Positions 10,880 through 22,611 of a stretch of 64,000 bases of DNA are shown in pieces. This stretch comes from Rhabdophis nuchalis (taxonomy: Eukaryota; Chordata; Lepidosauria; Squamata; Natricidae), in NCBI GenBank assembly GCA_039707465.1, contig CM077651.1:21815019-21879018 (forward strand), given 5' to 3'. Made by a program: the position numbers and the translations under genes. The notes beneath the pieces are model-generated. The model was not told where the DNA came from and did no database searches. It worked only from the letters and a program-made list of their open reading frames with translations. Position 1 is the stretch's first letter. The number at the start of each line of letters is the position of its first letter.

Positions 10880-11760
10880 GTCTTCAAGAACATGTAACAA
10901 AATATTACAGAGTTTACACACATTGTATCAGCTTCGGTGGGATGACTCTTATATAGCATGTGGTCCAGGAGGAAGAAGAAGGCCCTGTTGAAAAGGCATG
11001 ATTGTGCAATGTTAGAGTGCAAGTGTAGAAAGGTCCATAACAGACCATTCCTGTTTGGTATTGGGTCTCTCACATATGTATTTTCAGCTGATTTATGTTT
11101 ACTTCCAAGGAGACAAGCTGAACCATAGCATGGAGGGTCTATTTTGGCTGAAGTTGGGTTTATTTCTTGATTATCACAGTTTTCTGCTAAGAGCATTACA
11201 GAACAGAGGTACGTGTGACTCTTATCAAATAATCATCATGTAGCACATGTTTGTGTTTGGAAGAAGGAATATGTGCATATGGAAATATTTGTTTAGGGGT
11301 TTTTTTTCCTCTCTGTAATCGGTTAAGTTGTGAACAGATTGTTTTGCTTGCTTGGTAACAGAAACAGAAATGTGCGTGCCTACTTAACACAGCAGCCGAG
11401 GGGAAACATTTTATCAAACTATTGAAAGCAAAAGGAAGTGCAATTTCTGGTATGAATGGTTTGAAGAATTTCTTACAAATAGTTGTACTTGCAAATCAGA
11501 GTCACAGCTGCATATTTTCTATATAGCCCGTATTTATTCCTTTGCAGCATTAAATACATTTGAAATCCCTTTTTGTTTCGATGTGCCTTCGAAAAATTTT
11601 ATGCAAATCTCCCAATAATGTTTCTTCTTTCTTTTCCAGTTGTGATCTGCAATACTCAAATGGGGCTGTGATGTATGACATGTCAGCTCCTTCAAAATAA
11701 CTTCAAAAGCATTACATTTGTATCCTGGATAAGAGGCCATAATTTCTATTTCCTTCATAA
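10880..11760. other. No recognised feature
   Basis: AT-rich sequence with short overlapping frames on both strands, none with a recognisable domain. Confidence 0.45.
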
Positions 11761-11869
11761 CTATATGTACTGACCTACAATTTTGGTTTTTAATCTTTGT
11801 CCTGGCCGCTTTTCTTCTTTTTGTGCTGCTTCAGTTCTAAGAATTATAGGTTCATAAAGATGGACAAGG

Positions 11870-12304
11870 TATAAGGCGGACCTCCCCCCCCCCCCCAAAA
11901 AAGGGTGAAAATCTGGGTGTGTTTTATACACTGAATACACCATTTTTGGCCTACCATGACCCTGTCCCCTTTGCAAAAATGGACGTGCAGAGAGTTTGGG
12001 AGACTTGCAAAGTGCTCCTGGGGGCTGGGTAGGGCAAAAACGAGCAAAAAACAAGCCGCTCCCCCCCCCAGCCCCCAGGAGCACTCTACAAGCCTCCCAA
12101 AGCATGCCCCCCCTTGTTTTGCCCCCTCCCCTTGTTTTGCAAAAAATAAGGCATGCAGAGAGTTTGGGAGGCCTACAGAGTGCAAAAACTTGTTTTTTAA
12201 TTTACCTCTTCAAAATCGTGGTGCATCTTTTTTTTTTCTCGCTGAATGAAAGTTTTTATTGTGGTGCATCTTATATATGCGTCTTATAGTCTGAAAAATA
12301 TGGT
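11870..12304. mobile_element. Probable non-autonomous DNA transposon
   Basis: The right end TATGCGTCTTATAGTCTGAA followed by AAATATGGTA is the reverse complement of the CCATATTTTTCAGA...TAAGACGCA terminus of a repeat I recall from reptile genomes. The left part has a related GTATAAGGCGGACC and a C homopolymer at about 11884-11896. The GC-rich middle contains inverted copies of GAGAGTTTGGGAG and CCTCCCAAAGC type segments. The left boundary and superfamily are uncertain; Tc1/mariner is a guess. Confidence 0.5.
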
Positions 12305-13545
12305 AAGTCATTAAGTTAAATGCCTGTGTGATGTGGTATATACACAGGTTTAATGGATCTCATCACCTTGGAGCTGAATGGGGGCGGAAGGGAGATAGGA
12401 AGCTGCAGGGAGCTGCTTTGTCTTTAAACCATTTTTCTCCTTTTCTCATCCAGGGAAACATAACATTCTGCCTTTCTAATATTTCCTAGGATATTTCATT
12501 TTTCTAGCAGAGGGGTGGGTGCTGACTGTTGCAGTTGATACTGGCTGCAAATACAACCAGAGCGTGCTCAGGATATGACTTTTCACCGCAATGCAATGTG
12601 GTATCGATCACAGGCACTGTCTGTCCGTCTTGGATCTGTGGATCATCAACAAGTAAAGCAAAACAGAGCTTTTACATCATCCTAAATCTAGATTTTAAAA
12701 AAAGAGCTCGAAACAGACATAAGTCAAACTGCAAGCAACAAAAGGACAAAAGAGACGGCAACGAACAATAGGAGACCTAAGCCATTTAGGAAAGATAGAG
12801 TACTTTAAGCTGGGCTAGAAAGAAAAAACCCTGAACAAAAGTGAGCTTTCAGAACCAATGGACCCGTAACAGAGTCAGCTGCAGAGTCAGAAGGCATTGT
12901 CTCCTAAGAAGAGGCTGAAGGCATATATTTAAAGCCAGTGAGTCGCTTTCAGAATGAGTTGGCTTGGTTACTAAGGGCCAGTCTTCATAGCAATCTATAC
13001 GTGATTCTCTGTGGGTGGGTTGGTTGCTTTTTTTTTTGGAAGCCACTTGGTTTCCTGTATCTGCTATTCATTTCAAGTCTTACCCAAAGGAGCCATGGAA
13101 AGCCTCACTTAGCCTTCTGCCTGCCTAGCTGCCTCTTGTCCTTTTGCACTTCAGAAATGTGTGCTTTTTCTAGCAGTAGAGGTCATATATCTGAAATGTG
13201 TTTCCTTTTCTGTGTGCTTCTTTCTTTTCTGCCTCTGTTTTTGCTGAGCCACTTTATGTTCCTTTATCCATGAATAAAAGGGCAACGGAAAGGTAAAAGA
13301 GGGGTACAGAACAGGAAAATTGAAATTCAGCCTTCAGACAGAAGCACTTGTCCTTTGCATAGAAAACCTGGCGCTCTCTATGCAAACAGTACAAACATAT
13401 TTTTTTTTTACATTCTTTGTATCTTCAAAGGTGTTGCCAAGATTTCAATCTTGCCATTCTTGCCCCAAAGGTGCATTTTTCAAGAGGCAACTGGATCAAA
13501 TTAAATCTAAATTAACTTAATAACTGAAGTGATTCACTTAGATTT
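12305..13545. other. No recognised feature
   Basis: Mostly unique-looking sequence. Frames near 12938-13273 and 12529-12771 have no recognisable domains. Confidence 0.45.
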
Positions 13546-13547
13546 CA

Positions 13548-13725
13548 CTGGACTTTCTGGGTTTTCTTCGGAGAAGAAGCGAAACGTCTTCAAAGAAAAA
13601 TCGGAGCTGAAGAAGCTTCTTGGATGAGAAGCGAAACGTCTTCAAAGAAAAACCAGAAAGTCCAGTTGCCAGTTGAAAAAGCACCTTTGGGACAGCCATG
13701 AATCTGGATGACCGAGAATCTCCAT
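13548..13725 (+). repeat. Short repeat with paired GCGAAACGTC motifs
   Basis: AGAAGCGAAACGTCTTCAAA occurs twice, with GCGAAACGTC at 13579-13588 and 13631-13640, 52 bp apart. The pair is bracketed by a 13-bp inverted repeat, CTGGACTTTCTGG at 13548-13560 and CCAGAAAGTCCAG at 13653-13665. Similar GATGAGAAGCGAAACGTCTTC sequences are widespread in vertebrate repeats, possibly Penelope-like. The GATGAG-AAG-CGAAAC-GTC order resembles a hammerhead ribozyme core, but the consensus CTGATGA is not intact. Confidence 0.55.
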
Positions 13726-14084
13726 AGACATCTTGCCATTCTCCTTAACAGGTCTGTAAAAAATTATTTTGTGGCAGTGTTGAAAGGTGTACATATTTTG
13801 TTTTTACTAGAGTTCTGTGTTGAGGTAACTAAAAACAAAAATGTGTACACCATTACAGTCCGTTTCATGCTAGTGAAGTGTAGTGAGACAGATGATGCTT
13901 CCAGATGAAGGTTATTCACGAAGGATTATAGTTGATCAGCACTTGAGCTAATTAAATATCTCACTTGTCAGATCTTGTTTTCATCATAATCTTTGTTGTG
14001 GGTATAAGTATCTACAGGGAAAAATATTTCCTGTTTTGTTCGGATAGCCCTGAACCTTCGATCGCAATATTTGTGGTGAAATAT
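13726..14084. other. No recognised feature
   Basis: AT-rich sequence between two repeats; nothing recognised. Confidence 0.45.
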
Positions 14085-14390
14085 TTTAAAGTAAATTTTG
14101 CCCTATTTTATGACCTTTCTGGCCACAGTTGTTAAATGAATCACTGCAGTTGTTAAATTAGTAACATGGTTGTTAAATGAACCCGGCTTCGCCATTGACT
14201 TTGCTTGTCAGAAGGTCGCCAAAGTTGATTGCATGACCCTGGGATACTGCGACTGTCATAAATACGAGTCAGTTGCCAAGCATCTGAATTTTGAACACAT
14301 GATCTTGGGGATGCTGCACTGGTCATTAGTCACTTTTTTCAGTGCCATTATAATGGTCACTAAATGAACTATTGTAAGTTGAGGATTACC
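14085..14390 (+). mobile_element. Probable Tc1/mariner (Tigger-like) MITE
   Basis: It contains GGTCACTAAATGAAC then TTGTAAGTTGAGGATTACCTGTA at the right end, which mirrors the TACAGGTAGTCCTC...ACTTAC terminus of Tigger-like elements. Repeated TTGTTAAATGAA segments lie on the left. A copy in the opposite orientation lies at 50252-50560. The left end is eroded. It is non-coding. Confidence 0.6.
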
Positions 14391-14394
14391 TGTA

Positions 14395-14632
14395 TATTAT
14401 TATCGTCTTTTAATGACCCCATAATCCCTTGCAGGGTGGAATCTAGGCAACTGAATGGAGCTGAGTGTTTACTGGCCAGATGCCCTCCCTGTCACCAATG
14501 CGGAATTATATTCAGGAGATAAATTCTCATCATGCCCAGAGAGAGAAATATCTGCCTCTGCCTAGGATCAAACTCAAAGCCTCCTGATTGTGAGAGCTCC
14601 ACCTCTAGGCCACCGCACCACTTTGAGTATTA
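14395..14632 (-). mobile_element. tRNA-derived SINE, second family
   Basis: On the minus strand the head reads GTGGCCTAGAGGTGGAGCTC, an A-box-like segment, then GTTTGATCCTAGGCAGAGG, a B-box-like segment. The body continues through a segment ending CATTCAGTTGCCTAGATTCC, and the tail is TTAAAAGACGATAATAATA. This order of pol III boxes and a simple 3' tail supports a tRNA-derived SINE. I cannot name the family. Confidence 0.72.
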
Positions 14633-14639
14633 CCTGTAT

Positions 14640-15450
14640 ATGCTATTGTTTATATAAAACCATGATCCGGTTTTAGAGAATAAGATAGACAGAATAAGAG
14701 GGGATTAATGGAATGTACAGGAATAAGAAAGACTGAAATTACTATGATCAGCAGAAAAAAATGTATGAATTATAATATGTTATCATTCACTTCTGTGTTC
14801 AGAAGAAAATGGTATTAATATTACTTTCTGTAAGTTTGGTGGCCTTTTTTTTTTTTTTGAAACACCACTGCAAATGTCATAATCAATGAAACATATGCAC
14901 TTCATGTCCAGAGAGCTTTACTGGCTTCATTTTAGTAATTAGTGAAGATCTTTGGACGTTAAAGAATCAAATAAATTATGCATATATTAGTGTGATTTTG
15001 TAAATAAGAGAATTGAGGCTTAAAATTTGCATATCTATAACCACAACAGATAGTCTGGAGTTATCTCTCTCTCTCCCCTCCCCCCTTTCTCCGATTCTTG
15101 ATACTTGGGAATTGTAACATTGCTAGAACAGCTTCTGGAAACAGAAGGGAATGTTGTTTTCCTGTTCATACAGGGGAAAACACAATTTCTCCCCTTTCTC
15201 AGTACATACTCCCCTCAGTAACAGTTACACGATGTGCATGAATGAATCCTTTAATTGCGATCTCATCTTAAAGGTACTGGCTGTTGGATGCCGTTGCAAC
15301 AAGTGAATTTAGATTACAGTCTTGGGTGTCCCCACTTCACTTCTGTTTTTTCAATGCATGTACATTTCTTGTTTATGGAATGTTAACTTTGTGACAGAAG
15401 GAAAGCTCTGATTAACATTTCTATTCACAAAGTTCACTCATTCTTAATAT
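14640..15450. other. No recognised feature
   Basis: AT-rich sequence with a T homopolymer near 14847-14859 and a short (TC)n tract near 15064-15075. Confidence 0.5.
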
Positions 15451-15453
15451 TTT

Positions 15454-16085
15454 GTTGTTAGACGGCAAGTCATGTCCGACCCATCGCAACCCCATGGACA
15501 ACGTTCCTCCAGGCCTTCCTGTCCTCTACCATCCTTGAAGTCCATTTAAGCTCATGCCGACTGCTTTGGTGACTCCATCTAGCCACCTCATTCTCAGTCA
15601 TCCCCTTCTTCTTTTGGCCTCAATCTTTCCCAGCTTTTGGTTCTTCTCCGGTGAGTCTTTCCTTCTCATTAGGTGTCCAAAGTATTTGAGTTTCATCTTC
15701 AGGATCTGGCCTTCTAAAGAGCAGTCAGGATTGATCTCCTCTAGGACTGACTGGTTTGATCACCTTGCAGTCCAAGGGACTCTCAGGAGTCTTCTCCAGC
15801 GCCATAGTTCAAATGCCTCCATTCTTTGGCACTCAGCCTTACTTATGGCCAACTTTCACAGCCATACATTGCAATTGGGAAATCCATAGCTTTGACTATA
15901 TGCACTTTTGTTGGCAAGGTGATATCTCTGCTTTTTAGTATAAGGTCTAGATTTGCCATAGCTTTCCTCCCCAGGAGCTAGCGTCTTTTAATTTTTTGGC
16001 TGCAATCCCCATCTGCAGTGATCTTGGAGCCCAGGAAAGTAAAATCTGTCACTACCTCCATTTCTTCCCCATCTATTTGCCATCT
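15454..16085 (-). mobile_element. BovB LINE 3' region
   Basis: Read on the plus strand it opens TTGTTGTTAGACGGCAAGTC then TGTCCGACCCATCGCAACCC, the reverse complement of the BovB 3' terminus. It continues through the C-terminal coding and 3' region for about 630 bp. Collinear parts occur in the two pieces at 53003-53142 and 56869-57237 and, in the plus orientation, at 44570-45318. It is 5'-truncated and its frame is eroded. Confidence 0.88.
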
Positions 16086-16540
16086 TAATGATTACACAAG
16101 TCCAAATCACACTTGAGTAAAAAACAACAACCAGGATGAGATGTTTTGTATTCTCCCCCCCACCCCCAACCAATGCCATCACTCTGCTAAATAGCTTATT
16201 CCCACAACACTGTCCAAGTACCTAGAAGGACTATATTACCATCATTATTCACATCTTCCCTATGACCTATCTTCTTATGACTGTAACTTTGTTGCTTGTA
16301 TCTTACTACTTAGTATCCTAGTATGATTTATGTTGATTGCTTATTTAGTATCCATGACTATCATTAAGTGTTGTATCTAATGTTTTATAATGAATGTATT
16401 TTTACAAGGACTGTGATAAGGATCTTTCACTATTGTTGTATGTACACTGAGACCTTATGCACCAGAGACAAATTCCTTGTGTGTCTAATCACACTTGGCC
16501 AATAAGAATTCTAATTCTAATTTAAAATAGTTTAGCAAGA
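16086..16540 (+). mobile_element. 3' end of an unclassified LINE or related retroelement
   Basis: The sequence ends CACACTTGGCCAATAAGAAT followed by a TTCTAA-type simple tail, preceded by ACAAATTCCTTGTGTGTC. I recognise this as an interspersed reptile repeat with a pentanucleotide tail, but I cannot name the family. The start is approximate; part of 16086-16160 may be unrelated. Confidence 0.5.
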
Positions 16541-16703
16541 TTGACTTTTATACAAACTTGTTAGGAACTGAGGAATTGAGATTCAGCAAAACAATAAGAC
16601 AATTTAACAAAATAATTAATGTAACAATTACACCAACAAACCTCAGGTTAAATACAGAGCATATGAAATCAAATACAATACACAATATTAAATATGTAAA
16701 CAG

Positions 16704-16914
16704 CAGGGGTGGGTTCTGGCCAGCTTTACTACCGGTTCTCTTGTGCATGTGCAGTTCAATTAAAATTGTTCTGCATATGTGCAGAACTCAAAAACAAGAT
16801 GGTGGCAGCAATAGTGGCGATGGGGGAACCAGTTCGGGGCCTGGGTCGCTGCCGGCTCCAGTGACCCAGGCCGCCATATCGCTATCGGTTCGAACTGGTA
16901 GGAACCCACCTATG
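16704..16914. mobile_element. hAT-type element with GGCGG-rich core, copy 2
   Basis: Starts CAGGGGTGGGTTCTGG and ends GGAACCCACCTATG, an imperfect inverted repeat. The flanks GTAAACAG (16696-16703) and GTGAACAG (16915-16922) match at 7 of 8 bases. It shares AAAAACAAGATGG, a GCTGCCGGCTCCAG-type segment and GGTTCGAACTGGTAGGAAC with 10616-10869. Confidence 0.88.
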
Positions 16915-16924
16915 GTGAACAGCA

Positions 16925-18500
16925 AAACTCAGGCATGGGATAGTTTGTATAGATGTCACAGTTTGATTGTTTATGTAGCATAAACATTCTAAATTGCATA
17001 TTGCTGTAATAATAACATAGCCTTACCAGTATGCATTTTTGAATGTAAAGAATGTGTTTTTCAAGAACTTTGAATAACATATTTTATGAGGAGTCTGAAA
17101 TTCAGTACCAGATCAAGATCTTAGCTTGGAGATAGTTCAGTCAGAAAAAGTGTTCATTTGCACAAATGTATTTGATCTGAACATCAAGACGGTCTGCTAG
17201 CTTAAGATACTGCTAGATAACATAGAAACACGTACATCCAGAACTGCATTTCTATTCAAAATGATTGTGTCTCTCATTGTAAATGGACATGTCTTCTGCA
17301 AGATGCATCTACTGAACCTTTCAAGACAAGGTGGAAAATTGGATGGTATTAACAAGAACCTTTCAGCTAAAAAACATCAATAATGTAATTCTGTTGAGCC
17401 CAATACTTGGAATTAACTTGCTAAAAGCTGGGTGACTACAGCAATAGGATTGAAGTCTGTAGATGATGGTTACAGATCACAATCTAAGGTCAGAGAGACT
17501 GTAAAAATCAATGCTGTGACAATTTCTTCAACAGACGAGTGATTTATATTTTATATTATCATAAAAAAGTCAAATTCCTTTGCTAGCCCTGCACAGCTGT
17601 CAGTTTGCCAATTGACCTTTATCCCCTGTGAAAATTTTTGGAAGGATAAAAGATCCAATTAAGAGGATCTGAAGGAGCAACACTTGGTTTTGGGTCAAGT
17701 AATGTGGCTGATATAATTTGCCATAAATGACTTGCATTTCCCCTCCCATTAGCAAACTATGGAAGCCTACGAGTCAGGAGCTATTTTCATTCTAATGAAC
17801 AAAAGACCACAGGTATGAAAACTGAAAGATGGGAACTCAAGCTTGGTGAACAAAATAATCCCTGATAGTTTCATTTAGGCTGCATGGAGTGTAACATGGA
17901 TTATGATATAAAATGCTATCCTTATTTTTCTACTGATGTAGTGTGGACTGACTGAGGTTTTGGAAAAGAAAGGACAATTTATAGTAGTTAGGTGGTTAGC
18001 TGATGCTGGCCCTATAACAACTTGGTTTGTATTCTGGTGGTTTTTCTACAGTCTTATCTGAGTTAAATAAAAGAGAATGGCTTAGAATAGATAACCCCTT
18101 AAATTGGAAAGGCAGACAATCTGTAGCCCTCTAAAATGACACATTTCTTACAGGTATAAGAACTATAAAAGTGTGAGAACTTTTGCTTGACCTATTGTTG
18201 CTTGTGGGATTATTATGTTTATTTGTTTAACTCATTCTGAAAGTTTAACTACATAAAAGCCTTTATAAGAAATTCTGCTCCTGCTTGCTTGCCATATGTA
18301 CTCACTCTTTGTCAATGTTAGGTAAGGCCCAATGTATCCATTAACCACCTACTACAATTTGTACTTTCTTGTCTAAAATATAAGATAGGTAGCTTGGTTT
18401 GCATAGGTTGTCTACTATGATTGCTCTTTAGATCTGGTTGAAGCCATGAATGCAGAAAATCATTTGAAGTAGAGAAGGACTATGAATATCCCCAGTATAA
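16925..18500. other. Long stretch with no recognised repeat
   Basis: About 1.6 kb of unique-looking AT-rich sequence without any long open frame or known repeat. It is among the cleaner candidates for non-repeat host sequence in the window. Confidence 0.5.
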
Positions 18501-18505
18501 ATATC

Positions 18506-18640
18506 ATAGAATCACAAATTCATAAAATACCATAAAGGTAATCTAATTCAATCCCTGCTTAGTGCAGAATTTACTAGACATCACTTGACAGGTGACAGCC
18601 CAGACTCTGAAGATCTCTAGTGAAAGGGTATTCAACCCGT
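18506..18640 (-). mobile_element. CR1 LINE 3' end, old copy
   Basis: The plus strand opens ATCATAGAATCACAAATTCA, the reverse complement of the ATTCTATGA-type CR1 3' tail. AAAGGTAATCTAATTCAATC and GGTATTCAACCC follow in the order of a diverged CR1 3' untranslated region. It is non-coding. Confidence 0.6.
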
Positions 18641-18808
18641 TAGATGGCAATCACTGGTTGACAACTTGTACCATTGCTATTGCTGTTCACTTTACTTGGA
18701 CAATCAATAGACAATAATTAAACAAGAGTCATAGATTCTGTGAAAACGGTTTTGTCCTCAAAGAATGCATATACCAAAACCATTCTGTAACTAAATATTA
18801 GTTAGTTA

Positions 18809-18810
18809 CA

Positions 18811-18842
<32 letters not shown>

Positions 18843-19022
18843 CACAATTGATAGCTAAAACTCATAACCTTATATGTATGTATGTATGTATGTATGTTTG
18901 TGTGTGTGTATACATATATATATACACACACATACATACAGATGTGTGTGTGTGTGTTACATTTGTGCTGATAAATACATAAAGGGAGACTAGTATTATT
19001 TATGTATCAGCACAAACGTAAC
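18809..19022. repeat. (GCAC)n, (TATG)n and alternating purine/pyrimidine cluster with a hairpin
   Basis: (GCAC)n occupies about 18809-18845, (TATG)n about 18872-18898, and GTGTATACATATATATATAC with CA/TG runs follows. A 17-bp inverted repeat with one mismatch (18956-18972 and 19006-19022, around TTTGTGCTGAT/ATCAGCACAAA) closes the cluster with a 33-bp spacer. Confidence 0.85.
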
Positions 19023-19151
19023 ACAAATATAACAAAGGCAACAAAAATATAGCTTTCTGCCTGGATGGTTCCTAGGGTGAGCCGAAAGACAGAAAAGGGG
19101 ATCAGTTCTGCCGCCTCCTATATTTTGGGCCTACCAGGGTATTGTGATGTA

Positions 19152-19158
<7 letters not shown>

Positions 19159-19191
<33 letters not shown>
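19159..19191. repeat. (GT)n microsatellite
   Basis: About 16 GT units following ATGTATGTATAT. Confidence 0.97.
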
Positions 19192-19193
<2 letters not shown>

Positions 19194-19348
19194 AATCCTT
19201 TATTCTTTCTCTTTGTGAATTTTTCCTAATCTGCAGCACTTAATGGCATTCTTTGCAGATCACTTCTCCCCATCAATAATTACCCCCATTGTAAAGTGAT
19301 TATCATTATTTGTGTATTGTGTATGTTAATCCACTTTCTTTAAATAGA

Positions 19349-19412
19349 TCTCTCTCCCTCCCTCCCTCCCTCCCTCCCTCTCTCCCTCTCTCTCCTTTCT
19401 TCCCTCTCTCCC
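19349..19412. repeat. (CCTC)n / (CT)n pyrimidine tract
   Basis: Seven or more CCTC units grade into CTCTCC and TTCC repeats. Confidence 0.95.
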
Positions 19413-21420
19413 TCCACATATACCCACCCACACATTAAAGATGCTGTGTATACTCTATTAAAAACTTTATTCTGCATTTTTTGCTATGCAGCGCCATTTT
19501 ATGTACATTGCTAGAAATGTATTTTAGGAGCATTTATTGCTATTGTGTTTTTGTGCTTCCAGTTTGTGTTTTGGAAGTACCCACACGCCTCCAATATTTT
19601 GAAGGTGATTGGGTCCTCTTTATTTTCTCCACTCCAATTTACATATGATGCATTTGACAGTAAGTTGTACGTTTAGCAAATGCAGTGGCTTTATTTATCT
19701 AAATTTTGTAGATAGCAATTTTTTTGCAGATTGCATTTTCTCCAGACATTTTACATGAGCAGTAGGAAAGAAAATGCATGTTTTTTTTAATATTATGAAT
19801 CTGTTGTGGAATTGCAGAGGTGTTGCATGTATGCTAAACAAAAGTCTTTGTTTATACATTCTTAATATTTCTTGGAGAAGACTGCGTTCATGTTTAGGAT
19901 TGAAGAATAAAATCCAATGAAGGAGGCCCTTATATCTATGTAAGGTTCAGCTTTCTGAACCTTCAGAATAATTTTAGAAATGCAGGTTTAATATTATTCA
20001 TTTCACGTGATAACCTCCAAGCTCCATGGAGCTTTTTCTTTTTTGTAATCTGAAAGTCAACATTGTTCTACTTTGTATTAGGAGGAAGCGAAAGTGGTTT
20101 CTCTTGTGTATTAATTATATTTCGAAACATTGAAAGTGATAAAGGTCAGTGGGCAGCACTGATCTGAAGACGAAGGTTACTGACATTCTCTTACAGGCTG
20201 TTTCAAGGCCAGAAATAGGTGTACCAACTTCGGTCTTTCCACCAAGCTTCTCCTGGGACATTTCTGGAAAGGAAAAAAAAACATTTTTTTGAAAAAATTG
20301 TGACTTCATATCTAGGTCAAGTAAGTTAAGAAGGGAATGTGTTTCACAGGTAAAAAAAAAAGGGAAGGAGAAAAATTGTCCTGTGTTTGTAGTTTTTATC
20401 GAGTTCAGTTCACACTAGAACTGCTGACTCTAATAAAAATCCATTTTCAGAATTGGCCAGGTTCCACAAAACTCTATATAAATGGAACATAGGGCCATCG
20501 ATCTATTAAAATTTTGGAAAATATGATGCGATAACAAAAGGAAAGTTTTACAGTGGCAGACTGATCAGTGACATGCTTCTCAAGCATCCTTGCATTTCAA
20601 ATATTTTTATGATACCTTTGTGTCAATAACTACAGGGAATTATTTCCCCCCCCCCCCCCCAGTTTTGGTTGTGTCAAAGTTCTGTTGATCTTTTGTTGGA
20701 ATTAAGTTTATATTGAACGTAAATTCACATGCTTGGGGGAAAAAATGATTTTAAAATATTCTAACAACTTCCTACAGGATGTTTATACCATAAAAAGGCA
20801 AAATAAATTAGGAATATGCTTTACTTTGAAAGTAAAGCAGAGAAGAGAAGGTAGCATCCATCCGGCTTTCTTTCCCCTTTGGATGTGAAATCAACACATC
20901 CCTACACCAATGGAAGATCCTAATGCTACTTGCAGAGTGAGAGATTAATGTGTCTCTCTTATATTTACGCTGTGTATAGCGTGAGAAAAAAAAATTCAGT
21001 TATCACAACGCTTACCATTTAATTTAGACAAATAGTGTCAAAGAATTGTAGGAAATAGCACAGAAGGGGATAACATCCCTGGAGTATGTTGATTTGATAA
21101 AATTTGGGAGAAGGAATAACAGCACACACAAATGCCTTATATATCAAATATCTACAAAGAGAATAGAAGAATTGCTGTAGGCTATATATCACTGGAAGGG
21201 GAGTTCTTGTTTAAAATGTGAGATTATCAGCACTCCCAACCTTCATACTGTAGTCCTAAGAGATAATTTGTTGCCTCTTCAGTTTAGATATGACCTTTTT
21301 TGTTCTTTAGGGCTGAAAAAAAAAGTAAAGTCAAAAATCAACTTTAAGTAACTATATGAATGTCAACGAAGAGGCAAAAGTCTAATTCTTGATACTGGAA
21401 AACATTAATATTATTTACTA
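19413..21420. other. Long stretch with no recognised repeat
   Basis: About 2 kb of AT-rich, unique-looking sequence with a C homopolymer at about 20647-20660. No long frame, exon-like segment or known repeat is recognised. Confidence 0.5.
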
Positions 21421-21436
21421 TTAAAGAGTATATTAT

Positions 21437-21822
21437 AATGGGTAGAATTATAATAGCAAGATACTGGAAAATAGAGGTAAATATTAAAATAGAAGAGTGG
21501 TATTGTGAAATGTGGAAATTAGCCTTAAATGATAAAATGACTTGTGATATTAAATTCAGAGAGGGGGTCTATAAAAAAGACATTTTCTGGAAGACTTGGA
21601 ACCCATTTGTGGACTATGCACTTGGAACTTTGGATGCCTCGACACCTGTACCCAGGGAACGCGGATTTTGGAGATCTTAAAGACAATTGAAGATATCCAA
21701 AGAACCAACTCTTCCTTTCGTTTTGTATAGCACCGGGTGGATTATTGTTAAAAAAAAAAAAAAGTAAATTTTATGTGTAGATGTATAATTTGTGGAAAAT
21801 TATAATAAAAATAATAATAAAA
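21437..21822 (+). mobile_element. L1-type LINE 3' end
   Basis: A frame from 21438 to 21680 encodes about 80 residues. GRIIIARYWK and then WKTWNPFVDY resemble the extreme C-terminus of L1 ORF2. It is followed by a short 3' untranslated region, an A-rich tract and a terminal AATAATAATAAAAA. Direct repeats AAAGAGTATATTA (from 21423) and AAAGAGTATTATTA (from 21823) flank it, differing by one base insertion. This is a short, strongly 5'-truncated insertion and not a host gene. Confidence 0.75.
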
Positions 21823-21839
21823 AAAGAGTATTATTAACA

Positions 21840-22600
21840 TCAATGAATCTTCATAGATCATATATTTTGTTATATGTAACAGAAAACTGACTCTTCTGAA
21901 AAATATTCAATAAATTCAGTGAGAGATTGTCTTCAGGTCAGCTGATGACTCCAAATATATTTGAATCCTGTTTGTTCAAAACTGTAGTATTGTTTTTTGG
22001 ATTGGTAGCAAATTAAGTCATAGAAAAATGTGAAAATAATAGTAGCAATATTTGTTCTCATGTTTGTTGTTTTTTTCCAGTGAGATTTAGAAGAAGTAGA
22101 AAAAGGAGCAATATTAATTTTAAAACTACTGTCTTCCTTATTTGAAATTAGTCATCAATTCAGTTTTTACTCACCTAAATCCAAAGGCAGCATTTAGCAT
22201 TTAAAATGTATATTTAAATTTATAAATATTAAAATGCAGTTCTTTAAAAGTTTACTGTATTAGTCAAGCTAACAGTTATTTAAAAAAAAACAGATTCTAT
22301 AGCGAGGTAGTAAATATTCTAAAAAATGAAATATATATTTTATCTTTTTTTTAAAAAGGTACTTGATCCTTGACTATGGGTTTCATGCAGCTCTCACCAT
22401 GAGAGTCTAGGGAAGCTCCTGTGGGATTTCTTTTAAAGTTGATTCCAAATTTTATTGATAAGAAAAATCTAAGAAAGGTCAAATGCAGGCCCGCTACCAG
22501 ATAGCTTATCTCCCTTATCACAGTGGCTTGAGATGGAAGAAATTTTGGGACTTTAGTTCCCCAGCTTTGTTAACATTTAATGTAATCCATTCTTTTTTCC
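21840..22600. other. No recognised feature
   Basis: AT-rich sequence without recognisable repeat or coding signal. Confidence 0.5.
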
Positions 22601-22611
22601 ATCCTGCAGTA

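Noticed and set aside
11761..12289. Overlapping frames of about 100 codons on both strands
   Set aside because: They fall in the GC-rich middle of a non-autonomous DNA element and follow its inverted segments.
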